Positions 43,276-54,346 of a stretch of 64,000 nucleotides of DNA are shown here, in pieces. Numbering within the stretch: position 1 is the stretch's first letter; every line of letters starts with the position of its first letter. Both the position numbers and the translations under genes were made by a program. Origin of the DNA: Macrothele yani (taxonomy: Eukaryota; Arthropoda; Arachnida; Araneae; Macrothelidae); contig CM076997.1 of NCBI GenBank assembly GCA_039090855.1, positions 165,198,709 to 165,262,708 of the forward strand. The letters run 5' to 3'. The notes under the pieces are model-generated. The model was not told where the DNA came from. It was given only the letters and a program-made list of their open reading frames with translations, and ran no database searches.

Positions 43276-45008
43276 CAGTCGTGTTCGATGAAGTTTGAGA
43301 AACACTTCATCGGAAGCAATGTACTTTTGGACAGATTCCAATGTGAATGTGTCAATACATTACGAGTTTGGAAGAATCGGCTTTACATTTTTTAAGCGAT
43401 TGTTGGCCGAATGAAAGATCAAAAGTCCATTTTGGCTCTGTTTGGTAATGAACGATGAACATACCAATTTTTTTTTATTTTATGACAAATATTATTCTGA
43501 AACTTTCAGTTCATTGCCGCTCTGCATTTAATTTTTATTTGAATTGTTCGTGGTACTTCAGCTGATATTGCCGAGCCAATTATATTTGGCATGCCAGCCT
43601 AAGACTTTAGGCTATAGTAGAAACGATAACTTGATCAAGAAAAGAAGGGTTTTTAAAAGTACATTAGGACACACGACTAATTGGATTAAAAGCTTACGTC
43701 TGATTACAAACTTTGCTGCAAACAAACAGTTGAAGACACATGAAAAAAATATTGCTCTCATTTAAAGAGTCAACACAATGAGAGTCTTGGAAAATTCGCT
43801 TTACTTTTCACATCATATTTAACGAAGTTTTTGTGCAGAACTTCGTTAACTGCAGTAACTGTAATTTATCGGGTATGTAAATCTTTGCAGCAACGGACTT
43901 TGCGCGCAACCGATAAATGTTTATTGTTATCAGATACTGAGTAAATATTGAGTCTTCAGGAGAACAACCAAAAAGAATGATGCGGGTAACCAAGTAACTG
44001 CTCAGCTCCATTACAGTTGAGAGCAAGATATATCGTAACAAAGTTCTTCTTCCTAATGCAGTCGCTCAAAATTTATCTCCTTGATTTTTCTTTTTTCTAA
44101 AACTTTAAGTCCTCCAAAAGGATTTCTTCAATTCAAGGTCTGCTGCGATTCAAAATGATTCGTTACTGCGTACTTCCTGCTTGACAAGAGATATTGGGGA
44201 AAAGGAATTCCTCTTTATTGATTGCCTCTTCTTGAAGCTTACACTTCCGAGTGAAAACAAAAAAGAAAGGAACTGTCTTTGATCCCAAATTCTTTCAAAA
44301 CAAAGGAGTGAAAAATACTTTCCCATTCCTTCGCTGCTGTTAAACAACGAGATAGGACCCGCTGATTCAAGAATTTACAGAAGAACGGCGAATATATATC
44401 CTGCCTACCTGTCACGACTTAAGTTCTTTAACTTCCGAGGAACGATGCCGATGTTGCCTTGGAAAATCAGATACAAAGTAATTCCTCCTTTCTCCGAATG
44501 CTCCAAGACAATATCCCACATCAGAATTCCCCTGCTAATTTAACACAAAACTTAGTCGTTCCAAAATAAAAATTCCATGCATTCTGTAAATGTTCAAAAA
44601 TTCAATAAATAAACCAGAGAGCAAATACGTAAAAAATAAAACAAATAAGAGAATAGAATTAACCAACATTTGTTAGACTCAAGTACAAAAACATTATATA
44701 ATGTATTTAATTGAATATGTTAATTATAACTATTCATATTAGCGTGGACATATTTCTTTTCAAAGTACTTGCAAATTTTCATTAACATAACTTAATTTTA
44801 TAAAAGAAACAACTTTAAATAAATTTAATATCTGAATGAATATTCAACCATTTGAAACGTAGAACGACAGTAAGTTCTGTTATTTTAAAAGGAAGAATAA
44901 ATAAATACAGAAATAACTAAAGAACAGCAGTAAAGCATAAATGCAAGGTTCAAAATCTAATATTTTCCAGCGCAGTGTGAGAATCTGAAAAGATTATCCA
45001 TAATAATG
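43276..45008. other. No identifiable gene
   Basis: AT-rich spacer. Frames of up to 77 residues lack motifs. Confidence 0.4.
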
Positions 45009-45019
45009 GAATACGATTC

Positions 45020-45240
45020 TTTTTTTTTTTTTTTTTTGAGGTTTAACGACCACCGTGAGCAACTCAATGGGCTATAAGCAGTCGCCCGTCCCTAATTTAG
45101 GGTCACTGGTTCCAGGGAAGGGAGAGATCCTGTGCCGTAAGACAAACACAACATCCAAGCCTCACCGGGATTCGAACCCGGACCCCGTTCGGACGAATGA
45201 TCAGAGGCCATCGTTTAGTCCACTGCGCCACCGGGGCGGC
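45020..45240 (-). mobile_element. tRNA-derived SINE (family 1), intact, with target duplication
   Basis: On minus it starts CGCCCCGGTGGCGCAGTGGA with an exact A box, has the exact B box GGTTCGAATCC, the same body as 25056, and an A-tail (T-run at 45020-45037 on plus). It is flanked by a perfect 11-bp direct repeat GAATACGATTC at 45009-45019 and 45241-45251, the mark of LINE-driven insertion. Confidence 0.95.
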
Positions 45241-45417
45241 GAATACGATTCAATTAAGATCATATATAAATTATATTGACAAATGTCACCGGACATCCGT
45301 TCAAAAGCAAATGAGTAGATCCCCCTGCGTTTGTAAGATGCGTAGTACAACTGCAAACGGTATAAAAACAAGCCTGTTGCTGACCACGATCATATGGCAC
45401 TGTGAAGTTGAGTGAAA

Positions 45418-46436
45418 ATGTCGCGGAACTGACTTTGAGAAAAGAAATATTGTTGGGTGTTATATTTGTGGGTTGTCCATAAGAGAAACCGAGAGGCGTT
45501 TAAATATACCCAAGTCAAATGTTTTGCATGTACTGAATAAATGGAAGACAAATAACATGCCTGAAGCAGCAAAACGTACCGGCAGACAAAAGAAAATCAG
45601 TGATAGAGGACGTCGAAGCCTCAGGAGAGTCGTTACAGCTAATCAACGGACTACTACCGCACAAGACCTCAGTGTACAGGTGAGTACAAATGCTGGAACC
45701 TCGGCATGTGCACGTACCATTTGCAGAGAACTTCCTTCCATGGGTTATCGTGGTCGTGCGGCTGCTCATAAACCTTTCATCTCCCCTCGGAATGCTACTT
45801 GTCTTTTAGCTTAGTATAAAGAACATTTACCGTGGACCGTAGATCAATGGAAACTGGTCCTATGGACTGATGAATCCAGATACACGATCCATCAGTCTGA
45901 TGACCCTGTGTGGGTATTGCGGCAGCCGAGGGAACGCTATTTACCACAGTGTACTGTTCCTACGTTCAAGTTTGGAGCTGGCAGTGCACTCAAGAGAGGG
46001 TGTTTTCGTGATATGGTCCCGGCCCATTGGTTATCGTGGACAAGCCTATTAACCAGCACGTCAACCTCCAAATTCTATACACTTATGCCCTACCAAATCT
46101 GGAAATCTGTGGAACCGAGCCTTCTTGGTTCCAGCAGGATAATGCAACGAGCCATAAAGCTGGGACAGTTGCGGCGTGGTTTGACGAAAATTCCGTACGG
46201 TGTGTGGACAGGCCAGCACAGAACCTTGATCTTCATCTCACAGGGCACCTATGGGATGAATTAGAGCGCCACATAAGGAGTTTGGAACCAAGGCGTACTA
46301 CTAAGCAACAGTTAGTGGCAGCATTATGTACTGAAAGGAAGCGCATACCTATCTCTGTGTTCCAAATCCTTGTCGGAAGCATGTTCCGAAGGGTCAGTGC
46401 ATGCATTGAACCCAAGGGCGGACCGACACGGTACTA
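45418..46436 (+). pseudogene. Tc1-like transposase, frameshifted, catalytic E lost
   Basis: The N-terminal region (LSIRETERRLNIPKSNVLHV) is a helix-turn-helix, followed by a GRQKKISDRGRRSL linker and a second DNA-binding part to about 45800. LVLWTDESRYTIHQ carries the first catalytic D and WFQQDNATSHKAG the second. The third box reads LDLHLTGHLWDELERHI, so the expected glutamate of NPIEHLW is G, at the normal spacing of 34. Frame changes occur near 45470, 45815 and 46030. The C-terminus ends PKGGPTRY. Terminal repeats were not recognised. Confidence 0.88.
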
Positions 46437-46533
46437 ATGTATGTCAATAAATGCTATGTTGTGTTTCTCTTCTAAATGTCCCGGGACCTTTATCAATATG
46501 GTGTATATATACGCATATACACACACATATATG

Positions 46534-47937
46534 CACTGACGGAAAAAGAATCCCAACACCAAGAAGGGGTTGTGTTAGATAAACGACAGTTGGTAGGCGG
46601 TGAGAGTACATCTGTAAAATGACGTCTATGCAAATTTCGCGCTCGGCGCATACGTGTGGCGCTAGTAGCGACCCTCGGAACATACAAAGCAGGTTTGCTG
46701 TAAATACGCGCTGTAACGTTCGTGAGCGTTAGTTATCGTTGAGATTCGACGTAGGGTGTTGATGTAAGTCAAGAATGCCTTTAAGAAGACGAAGAAGTCA
46801 TTATCAACAGCTTACGGAGTTTGAACGATGTCGTGTAATAGGGTCACGAGAAGGTGGATTTTCTTTCCGCAATATTGCAAAACGACTTGGCAGGAATGTA
46901 GCCACTGTGCATGATTGTTGGAAGCGGTGGTCAAGGGAAGGTTCCGGACAGCCACGTGGCACTACTGAGAGGGAAGACCGCCGTGTACAGCGTATGGCCG
47001 TGGCGCATCGTACCGCGTCTGCGGCAGCGATTCGAGCTGCAGTTGCCACCACAGTGACACAACGAACTGTTACAAATCGGTTACTTGAAGGACAGCTCCG
47101 AGCCAGACGCCCTGTAGCGTGCATTCCACTTAATCTAAACCACTGCCGTTTGCAACGTCAGTGGTGTCAAGCTACAGCTCAATGGAGAACGGAGTGGAGA
47201 TCTGTTGCGTTTTCTGATGAAAGCCGGTTCTGCCTGGGGGCCAGTGATGGCCGTGTGTTGGTCAGAAGCAGGCCAGGTGAGCGCCTGCAACCAACCTGTC
47301 TGCAGCCGAGACACACTGGACCTGCACCTGGAGTTGTGGTCTGGTGAGCAATTTCCTATGACAGCAGGAGCACTCTCGTGGTTATCCCACGCACCCTGAC
47401 GGCACAGTTGTACGTCGGCATGGTGATTCAACCTGTTGTGCTGCCATTCATGAACAGCATTCCAGGGGGTGGTTTCCAACAGGATAACGCTCGCCCGCAT
47501 ACCGCTGTTGTAACCCAACATGCTCTACAGAGTGTCGACATGTTGCGGTGGCCTGCTAGATCACCAGATCGTTCACCAATCGAGCACGTATGGGACATCA
47601 TTGGACGACCACTCCAGCGTCACCCCAAACCAGCATTAATCGTCCCTGTATTGGCCGACCAAGTGCAACAGGCATGGAAATCCATCCCACAAACTGACAT
47701 CCAGCACCTGTACGACACAATGCATGAATGTTTGCGTGCTTGCATTCAACATTCTGGCGGTTACACCGTTATTAATGTACCAGCATTTCACATTTAAAAT
47801 GGCTCTTCTCGTGCTTACATTAAGCTGTGATCTTGAAACCTTAATCGATTAAATATGTTACCTATACAAATGTATTGCCGCCATTTCATTCCTCCAGAAC
47901 TATTTTTTCGTGGTGTTGGGATTTTTTTCCGTCAGTG
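46534..47937 (+). mobile_element. Tc1-like DNA transposon, full length
   Basis: The left end CACTGACGGAAAAAGAATCCC... and right end ...GGGATTTTTTTCCGTCAGTG are inverted repeats of about 30 bp with one or two differences, including CCAACACCA and TGGTGTTGG. A TA dinucleotide lies two bases outside each end. The length of 1.4 kb and a transposase spanning most of it make this the best-preserved DNA transposon in the window. Confidence 0.93.
46775..47797 (+). pseudogene. Tc1-like transposase, one stop and one small deletion
   Basis: It starts at MPLRRRRSHYQQLTEFERCR, as in the copy at 36463, about 240 bp inside the left repeat. Two helix-turn-helix regions cover residues 1-110. The catalytic residues are present: SDESRFCLG, FQQDNARPH and SPIEHVWD. 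The spacing from second D to E is 32 residues by my count. The frame is continuous from 46775 to 47797 except for one TGA at 47345-47347, right after VVVW. Compared with the 36-kb copy it lacks about eight residues in the GTASRRPGSG segment, in frame. Both defects look recent. Confidence 0.92.
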
Positions 47938-48099
47938 TGTAATGAATATTTGAGCAGAAGTAATGTTATAGAACGAGAAAATTTTAAGACTGCAACTGAA
48001 GACCAAAGAATTATAACTGAAATACAATAAACGAAAATACGAAATTGCGAAGGTAATATCTCGGTTGCGCCATATGCAGCAGACTGAAGGAATTAGTAA

Positions 48100-48640
48100 A
48101 AAATAGAGTTATGAAAACTCTATATTATAAGTCATTTTCGAATTTACATTCCTTCCTACTCAGCCCGATGACCCCGGGAATCGTTATAAGATACATCGAT
48201 GATATCATTGTCTTCAATAACCCTCGTTTCTTACAAATGAATGAGGCAATGTATCCCGATGACCTATCCCTGGAAAAAACCAACACTACATCCAATCACG
48301 TGAATGTTCTGGGCCTTGACATTTTAATCAACAAAAAAATGAGTTTTAGGTTTCGACCCCTACGATAAAAGACAATATTTTAATTTTGATATAAATTTTT
48401 TCACCCACTGGTCTTTTAATGTATCTAATGATATACACCGTAACGTCATTATTTCTCAGTTTCACCGCATTGCCAAAATATGACAGTGAAAACATTACCA
48501 AAAACCTCAACAACTTAGTCATTAAATTTAAAAATATTAATGTTCCAGTCCACTTTCTCAGACGTTACATACATTAATTAATTCTTAATTTTAATTCTAC
48601 CTCCCTGAGCTTTAAATTACACGTAAACACTCTGTGTTAA
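48100..48640 (+). pseudogene. Penelope-like element, reverse-transcriptase C-terminal part
   Basis: The frame at 48111-48368 contains RYIDDIIVFNN, the catalytic YIDD box in the Penelope form, then MYPDDLSLEKTN, a VLGLDILINKKM segment and, after a frameshift, a YDKRQYFNFDINF-like segment and VIISQFHRIAKI. This order (RYIDDL, IYPxxLxLxxT, LDLxI, YDKRDxFxF, YxSQxxR) is characteristic of Penelope-like elements. Palm motifs upstream and the GIY-YIG endonuclease are not seen. Confidence 0.8.
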
Positions 48641-49184
48641 CACAGGACCTTACAAATGTAAATTCAGCAAGTTATACCAAGTGCCACTTGACAGGTCCCC
48701 CGTGGCTGAAGAACATCTACATACACAGTCTTGCATCTATTGTTACGCTCACCTGGTTCGGCCAATTAGGTTCCCCGTATTTGCTTAACCTTTTATTAGA
48801 ACATTTCCGTGTTAATTATTTATTTCTTGTTCCTTCCATTCGTATTTCAGTGTTAGTCGCTGCTCATCTTGTTTATTCCGGCCGCAGGGTTCGCAGCATC
48901 TTCGGGTGAGTTACCGTTTCTTTGTTTACTACAGTTTTGTATCATTCGGATGTTTCTCATACTAACTGCTCTGGATTTAGTGGCTTCGGGCGCAGGATCA
49001 GTCGACTATTGGTTTTTCCTAGTCGTTCACTGATAACAGAAAAAGCCACTCCCCGGGTTGTTGCTCTCCTGATGAAGGCAACCTGGTTTTTTCAGTTTCA
49101 ACTTTATTTTATTACTTTTCTACTCCACGTTCCTGCCTTCACAAAAATATATGTTCGATGTTCCTTTGCCGTTGTTTCATAACT
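48641..49184. other. No gene; possible retroelement 3' region
   Basis: The sequence near 49066 (GCTCTCCTGATGAAGGCAAC) resembles the CCTGATGAAG phrase often seen near the 3' ends of retroelements. Otherwise it is unidentified. Confidence 0.3.
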
Positions 49185-49217
49185 CACTCTCTCTCTCTCA
49201 CTCTGTCTCTCTCTCTT

Positions 49218-49270
<53 letters not shown>
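49185..49270. repeat. Compound microsatellite (CT)n-(TA)n-(GT)n
   Basis: A CT run, a short TA run and about 20 GT units lie back to back. Confidence 0.97.
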
Positions 49271-49273
<3 letters not shown>

Positions 49274-49386
49274 CTACAAGGCAGAGACTGAAACAAAAAC
49301 GTATTGTTTAACTAGGACAAAATCTACAAATTAAACCTCAAAACCCAACAGGCATGAGTAAAAAAATAAAATAATAGCAAAACCAG

Positions 49387-49520
49387 AATGCAGAAAGGGT
49401 CGAGAATACCGAGCCTCGGCTTTATCAAGGACCAGCAAAACTCTGCATTTTCTCACTTTTACAAAGATCTAGTTGGAAATGGGTTTCTGCAAAGCCATAG
49501 ATTCAAGTATAAGTCCTACA
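49387..49520 (+). repeat. Dispersed repeat shared with 18.6 kb
   Basis: Contains the same ordered phrases as 18590-18740. A GAGTAAAAAAATAAAATAA-like segment also precedes both copies. Confidence 0.7.
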
Positions 49521-49637
49521 ATAAATTTTAATTAACATAACTGCCGCCCTCAATGGTGCGGGAAAAAATAATTTAGCTAAAGTTTTTCACGTTTGGAACT
49601 TCACTTCGGCGGTATGGTTGCTCAACCACGTGCTTTT

Positions 49638-49683
49638 ACTAAATTTTTCTGTTGGTTTGTTCAAGCCAACAGAAAAATTTAGT
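49638..49683. other. 21-bp stem hairpin
   Basis: ACTAAATTTTTCTGTTGG and CCAACAGAAAAATTTAGT form arms of 21 bp with one mismatch around a 4-base loop. Surroundings are featureless. Confidence 0.8.
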
Positions 49684-49689
49684 TAAATT

Positions 49690-51300
49690 ACGCATGCAAA
49701 AGAAGATATGCATATAAAATTTCTATTTCTAAGCATATAAAATTTTTATTTTCAATATTATTAAAAAATCAATATCCTCTGAAGTTTTGTAAAAATATTT
49801 TAATAATCTGCTGTGTTTTAAAAATCATGAAACTAATTTCAAAATTCGTTTTTGTAACATATTACCTTCTAAGCTTTGAAATAACCATTCTTAAGACCAC
49901 AATAAAAAGATGCTTACTCCGAGTAGTCCCGGAGAAATTTAACACTACACATTCTTTACATCCAAAGATTAATTTTTGTTCGATTTGTTTTCAGAACACA
50001 TCAACAGATTGGTCTTATATTATAGAATTTACGGAAGTCCCATTAAAAAGGTTTAACCGTTAACCATCAGTTTGTTTATAAATCACTTGGGAGGATGGAT
50101 TTGATTATTATTTTGTACTTTCTATTTCATATCTTTAGGGAATTCAGGTATTTGATTTGTTATTGGTTTTGCATTTATGAGTTCAGCTAGGGAAAGCAGT
50201 GTGCAACAAAATTTAGTTTTGTGTTACTACATTTTGAAAATATAATTTGGCAAATAAAACATTAATAAAGCACACTCATGAAACCTGAACTCTTATATTT
50301 TCTCGAGTGACACAGATGCTTTTCTCTGAAGATTAATCTGGGTTGCTTGACTGTCTTAGTTGATGCATGTGACTAACGTTTTTATTTGTACTTTTGTATT
50401 TCAGGTTTGAAAAGTAGGGAATTTTGTCATTTTTGAAATTATAAGTTGTGTTTAATTTTGTGGAAGTAGAGGTTGAAGTTGTCGGTCTTTTTAGGGTGTT
50501 ATTAATTATTATATATATATATATTTAATCTTCTAATAGCGTGCTAATATTACATATTTTCTTTGTAAGTATCATAAAGTTTACTTGTTTGGCTCCGGCA
50601 ATAGGTGAGCTGTATATTTATTTTATAATGATTCTCATTCAATTTAGGTCTTTAACTCTTTATTTAAAGAGGTCCCTCCACTGAATATAGCTAATAACAT
50701 ACAGCACAGGCACAAACCCACGCTCTATGGTCAGGAGGGAAACAGGGGCAACATTCAGCAAGTCTTACCCTTCAAAAAGCCCTGTTGGATGGCTCACATT
50801 GTTTCTCCCTTTCGCTCCATTGGTTTCTCCTGTTTGGTCGCCTTTTTCTGAAGAATTTTTCCATGTCAGACAGGTTGCTGCACTCCTTTTGAAATGGTAT
50901 ATATTTTGTCTGTTTGGATAATAGTTTTTTTATTTATATTTCTCTACTACAATCTTGCGTGTTTAGGCTTATCAATAAGTAACTTGTCCTTCCTTTCCTT
51001 TTGGGCTTTATTGTGTCGTCTATATATACATACTTGTATATACAAGTGTAGTGGGATAAAAATATCCCGTGTATGCCAGAAGACAGCAGTCCATGGCCAA
51101 GAAGCAAACAGCTGGAAACCGTTTTTAACGGTACCGACAGGCGGCATATGGGCATTAAGGGAGACATAGGAAGCGTTCTCGTCCCATTTCATTGTAGCCA
51201 CGGTAGCAGAGAATAACCATCCGTTTTTGTTGGACGTAGAAGGTAAACATCCGTTTCTACTACAGTTTTTGTTGGAAGCAGAGAGTAAACATCCGTTAAT
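49690..51300. other. No identifiable gene
   Basis: An AT run lies near 50511-50523 and a TATATACATACTTGTATATA palindrome-like patch near 51020. Frames of up to 91 residues lack motifs. Confidence 0.4.
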
Positions 51301-51304
51301 CAGC

Positions 51305-51780
51305 TACTGAAACTTACAAAATATTAAAAGAAGTGTACAGAGACACATACAGCATTATCTGGCAGCAGAGGTTTTGAATTGTATGCACGGTTTCGTGAAG
51401 AGCGGGAATCCTTTGACGATTATTCGAGATCTGGGCGACCCTCCAGTGTGCAGACAATAGAAAAATCCAAGAGATGCGGAATCAGTGAAAGAAAGATCGC
51501 CGAAGTACAGTGAGACATTTGGCTGAGCCTGTGGGCGTCAGTAAGTATGTCTGCCATGAGCTTCTACGCGAGGATCTGGGAAAACGAGAACTTAATGCCA
51601 GATTGGTACCCCGCATTCTGAATGATGGCCAAAAGGAGATTCGTTCATTGATCTGTTATGATCTATAGGGAACTGCAGGTGACGATCCAGACTTTTGCTC
51701 CAGAATTATTGCAGGAAATGAAGCATGGTGCCTGTAGTACGATCAACAAACTAAGCGACAAAGCGATGAATGGAGAGGCA
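51305..51780 (+). pseudogene. Mariner-like transposase, N-terminal half
   Basis: Across frames it reads ETYKILKEVYRDTYS, GFELYARFREERESFDDYSR, SGRPSSVQTIEK, a RRSTVRHLAEPVGVSKYVCH helix-turn-helix, ELLREDLGKRELNARLVPRI and DDPDFCSRIIAGNEAWC, where the usual first catalytic D (GDE) has become N. The fragment stops after SDEWRGTPSQ, exactly where the 47-bp minisatellite starts. At least two stops interrupt it. Confidence 0.85.
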
Positions 51781-52249
51781 CCCCCTCACAGTATCAAACA
51801 GAAATTACATCTATCCAAGCAACTGTACCCTTCACAGTATCATACAGAAATTACATATATCCAAGCAGCTGTACCCCCTCACAGTATTATACAGAAAATA
51901 CATCTATCCAAAGATCTGTACCCTCTCACAGTACCATACAGAAATTACATCTATCCAAGCAGCTGTACCGCTCACGGTATCATAGAGAAATTACATCTAT
52001 CCAAGCAGCTGTACCCTCTCACAGTAACATACAGAAATTGCATCTATCCAAGCAGCTGTACCCCCTTCACAGTATTATACAGAAATTACATCTATCCAAG
52101 CAGCTTTACCCCCTCAGAGCATCATACAAAAATTATATCGATCCAAGCAGCTGTACCCCCCTCACATATTATACGAAATTGCATATATCCAAGAAGCTGT
52201 ACCCCCTCACAGTATTATACAGAAATTACATCTATGCAAACAGCTGTTA
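51780..52249. repeat. ~47-bp minisatellite, about 10 units
   Basis: Units of CCTCACAGTATTATACAGAA plus ATTACATCTATCCAAGCAGC and TGTACCC repeat about ten times with 1-2 base length changes. Frame-cycling gives long open frames (52-kb 252-residue frame and two shorter ones) that are not conserved proteins. Confidence 0.93.
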
Positions 52250-52990
52250 CAAAACAACTTGCGGACACCGAGGAAGTGCCCAATACATCCCAACACACAG
52301 TTCAAAGTACACTCTTGGATACGGGTCTCCGCAGCGGCAGACACATTCGCGTGCCCATTCTCACAGCCGATCGCCGTCAACACTGCCTGCAGTGGGTACG
52401 TAATCATCTACATTGAACCACTGAAGTCTGGGAGAGGGTCTCATGGTGAGATGAATCCCGTTTGCTGTTACACCATTTCAATGGACGACCTCATTACCTA
52501 CCTTCTCCCAAGGAAGCCATATCACCTGAATGCACTATGGGATGGATCCAGGCGGCTGGAGGGAGTGTGATGGCCTGGACAATATTTTTGGGAGGTAAAC
52601 GTGGATTATCCTTGTAGAGCGAACTCTGACATCTGTCAAGTACCTGAACATCGTGGCTGACCAAGTACACTTCTTTATAGCGACTTTATTCCCTGGCCGA
52701 AATGGCGTCTTTTAACAAGACAATGCTCCATGTCAGACTGCGAAGAAGTTTCAGGAATGGTTCCAAAGACTTGAACAGAAATCCCATTTTTCGCCATGAT
52801 CCCCAAGTTCGCCTCCCATGAATAATGTCGAGCATTTATGGTTTCAGTATGAGAAACGTCAACGAGTAGTATCCACCCCTCCAACTCCACCCAACCACGT
52901 AATTAACAGGAACTGTGGGACATTCTGTTGACGTCATGGTACCAAAAATCGAGAGACACCTACAAACACATCCCGTGGAATATGAGCCTA
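52250..52990 (+). pseudogene. Tc1-like transposase, C-terminal two thirds
   Basis: After the minisatellite the frame reads STLLDTGLRSGRHIRVPILT, RRQHCLQWVRNHLH, then WERVSW-DESR, the first catalytic D box with a stop before it. A GGSVMAWTIF segment and a SFNKTMLHVRLR segment follow, in which the QQDNA box is lost. An MNNVEHLWFQYE-like segment keeps a glutamate in place of NPIEHLW. It belongs to a different family from the mariner half upstream. Many stops are present. Confidence 0.8.
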
Positions 52991-53069
52991 ATCGTGCGAG
53001 AGGAGGACCTATATCATAGTGACTGCGTGGTTTTAATATTTTGGCTAATCGGTAGAAGCATAAATATAC

Positions 53070-53413
53070 AAGAGATATCAAGCGAAGGTCATATTGATGA
53101 AGAAATTAGTCGACGTGTAAAATTTGGTTGGAGAGCTTTTGGGAGAAATAGTACAATTTTTAAGAGAAATATGCCATTATGTCTTAAAAGAAAAGTGTTA
53201 AATCAATGCATCCTGCCAGTTCTTACATATGGAGCCGAGATACGGACAAAAAGAAGGCATACAAAGGCGGCAGACAACTGTAAGATGCATTGAGAGATGC
53301 ATGCTTGGTGTAACTAGGAGAGGTAAGAAGAGGAACTCACATGGATAAGTAAAATAACAAGTGGAAGATATCATGGTTGGAGTAAAATCCATGAAATAGG
53401 AATGGTTTTGGTA
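53070..53413 (+). pseudogene. RTE-clade LINE, internal C-terminal fragment
   Basis: The frame reads QEISSEGHIDEEISRRVKFG, WRAFGRNSTIFKRNMPLCLK, then LNQCILPVLTYGAEI, the C-terminal domain of the RTE family at 15.1 kb. It lacks the polymerase core and the (TGA)n tail, and breaks after a MLGVTRRG-like segment. Confidence 0.88.
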
Positions 53414-54346
53414 ACTGTATGTACCAAAGCGTTACCCACTTTATTCGATAACGGGATTACAAACATGGAAGATGTTGCTAAATATTGCAGTACAGAAAAT
53501 ATAAAGAGGAAAATACAGGTATATCCACAGTGCAACACGAACTAGATAGCAAACATAATTAACACATTACCATGGCGCAGGGACATCGATATCAACAGAT
53601 GCAGAATCAATTGGATAACACCAATACTAGAGAACAGCTCAGAGTGAAAGATAAACAAATAAGAGGTCGGACCATAATATCAAACAGCCGACAGTGTGAG
53701 GCAATGTCGGCAAAACATTAATTTGTATATACTGTATATAGTAAAAATACGATGCACACAAATAAGGAATAGCATAGGGGCATATAATTCGTACGAAGTA
53801 ACACAAATACAACATTATGAGCATATGTACAAGGGTATGGTAAAATACCAACCAAGTAGAAGAGAACGACGATCACAATGCACGACACAGTACAGGAATA
53901 CACCATCTACATTATGAGAATAAATTTAGATATGGTACCATTAAAATAAACCGCTACGCAGGAAAACACTAGTACAGCAAGGATATACAATTAGGGCAAA
54001 ATAAAAACACAAGGCACAATAACAAAATTAGAAAACAACATTGCGATGCGAGATTGATAACATGAAAGGAACAACACACAGTTAGCGAAACAGCAGATGA
54101 AGAAACGCCAAACCAGAAAATTCCAGGCGACCACAAGATGGAAAACGCGCCGGTGAGAACGAAATGTGTTAAGTTTGGAAGGAGAGCTAAAGTTCATCGG
54201 CTTGAAGAAGTAAGGTACCACAAAATTGTTTCTCAGCGAGGTCTTTCAAACAGGAGAGACGGCGAATGTATCTTCTTATGAAAATTTAGTACCTAGGGTT
54301 TTAACACTCAGAGATTTGAAAAATGACACGTAAGCTTAAAATTGCA
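53414..54346. other. No identifiable gene
   Basis: AT-rich spacer. Overlapping frames of 60-76 residues near 53640-54220 lack motifs. Confidence 0.4.

Noticed and set aside
51658..52416. 252-residue plus frame as a novel protein
   Set aside because: It runs through the ~47-bp minisatellite and then into a Tc1 relic; it is a chimera of repeat and pseudogene.
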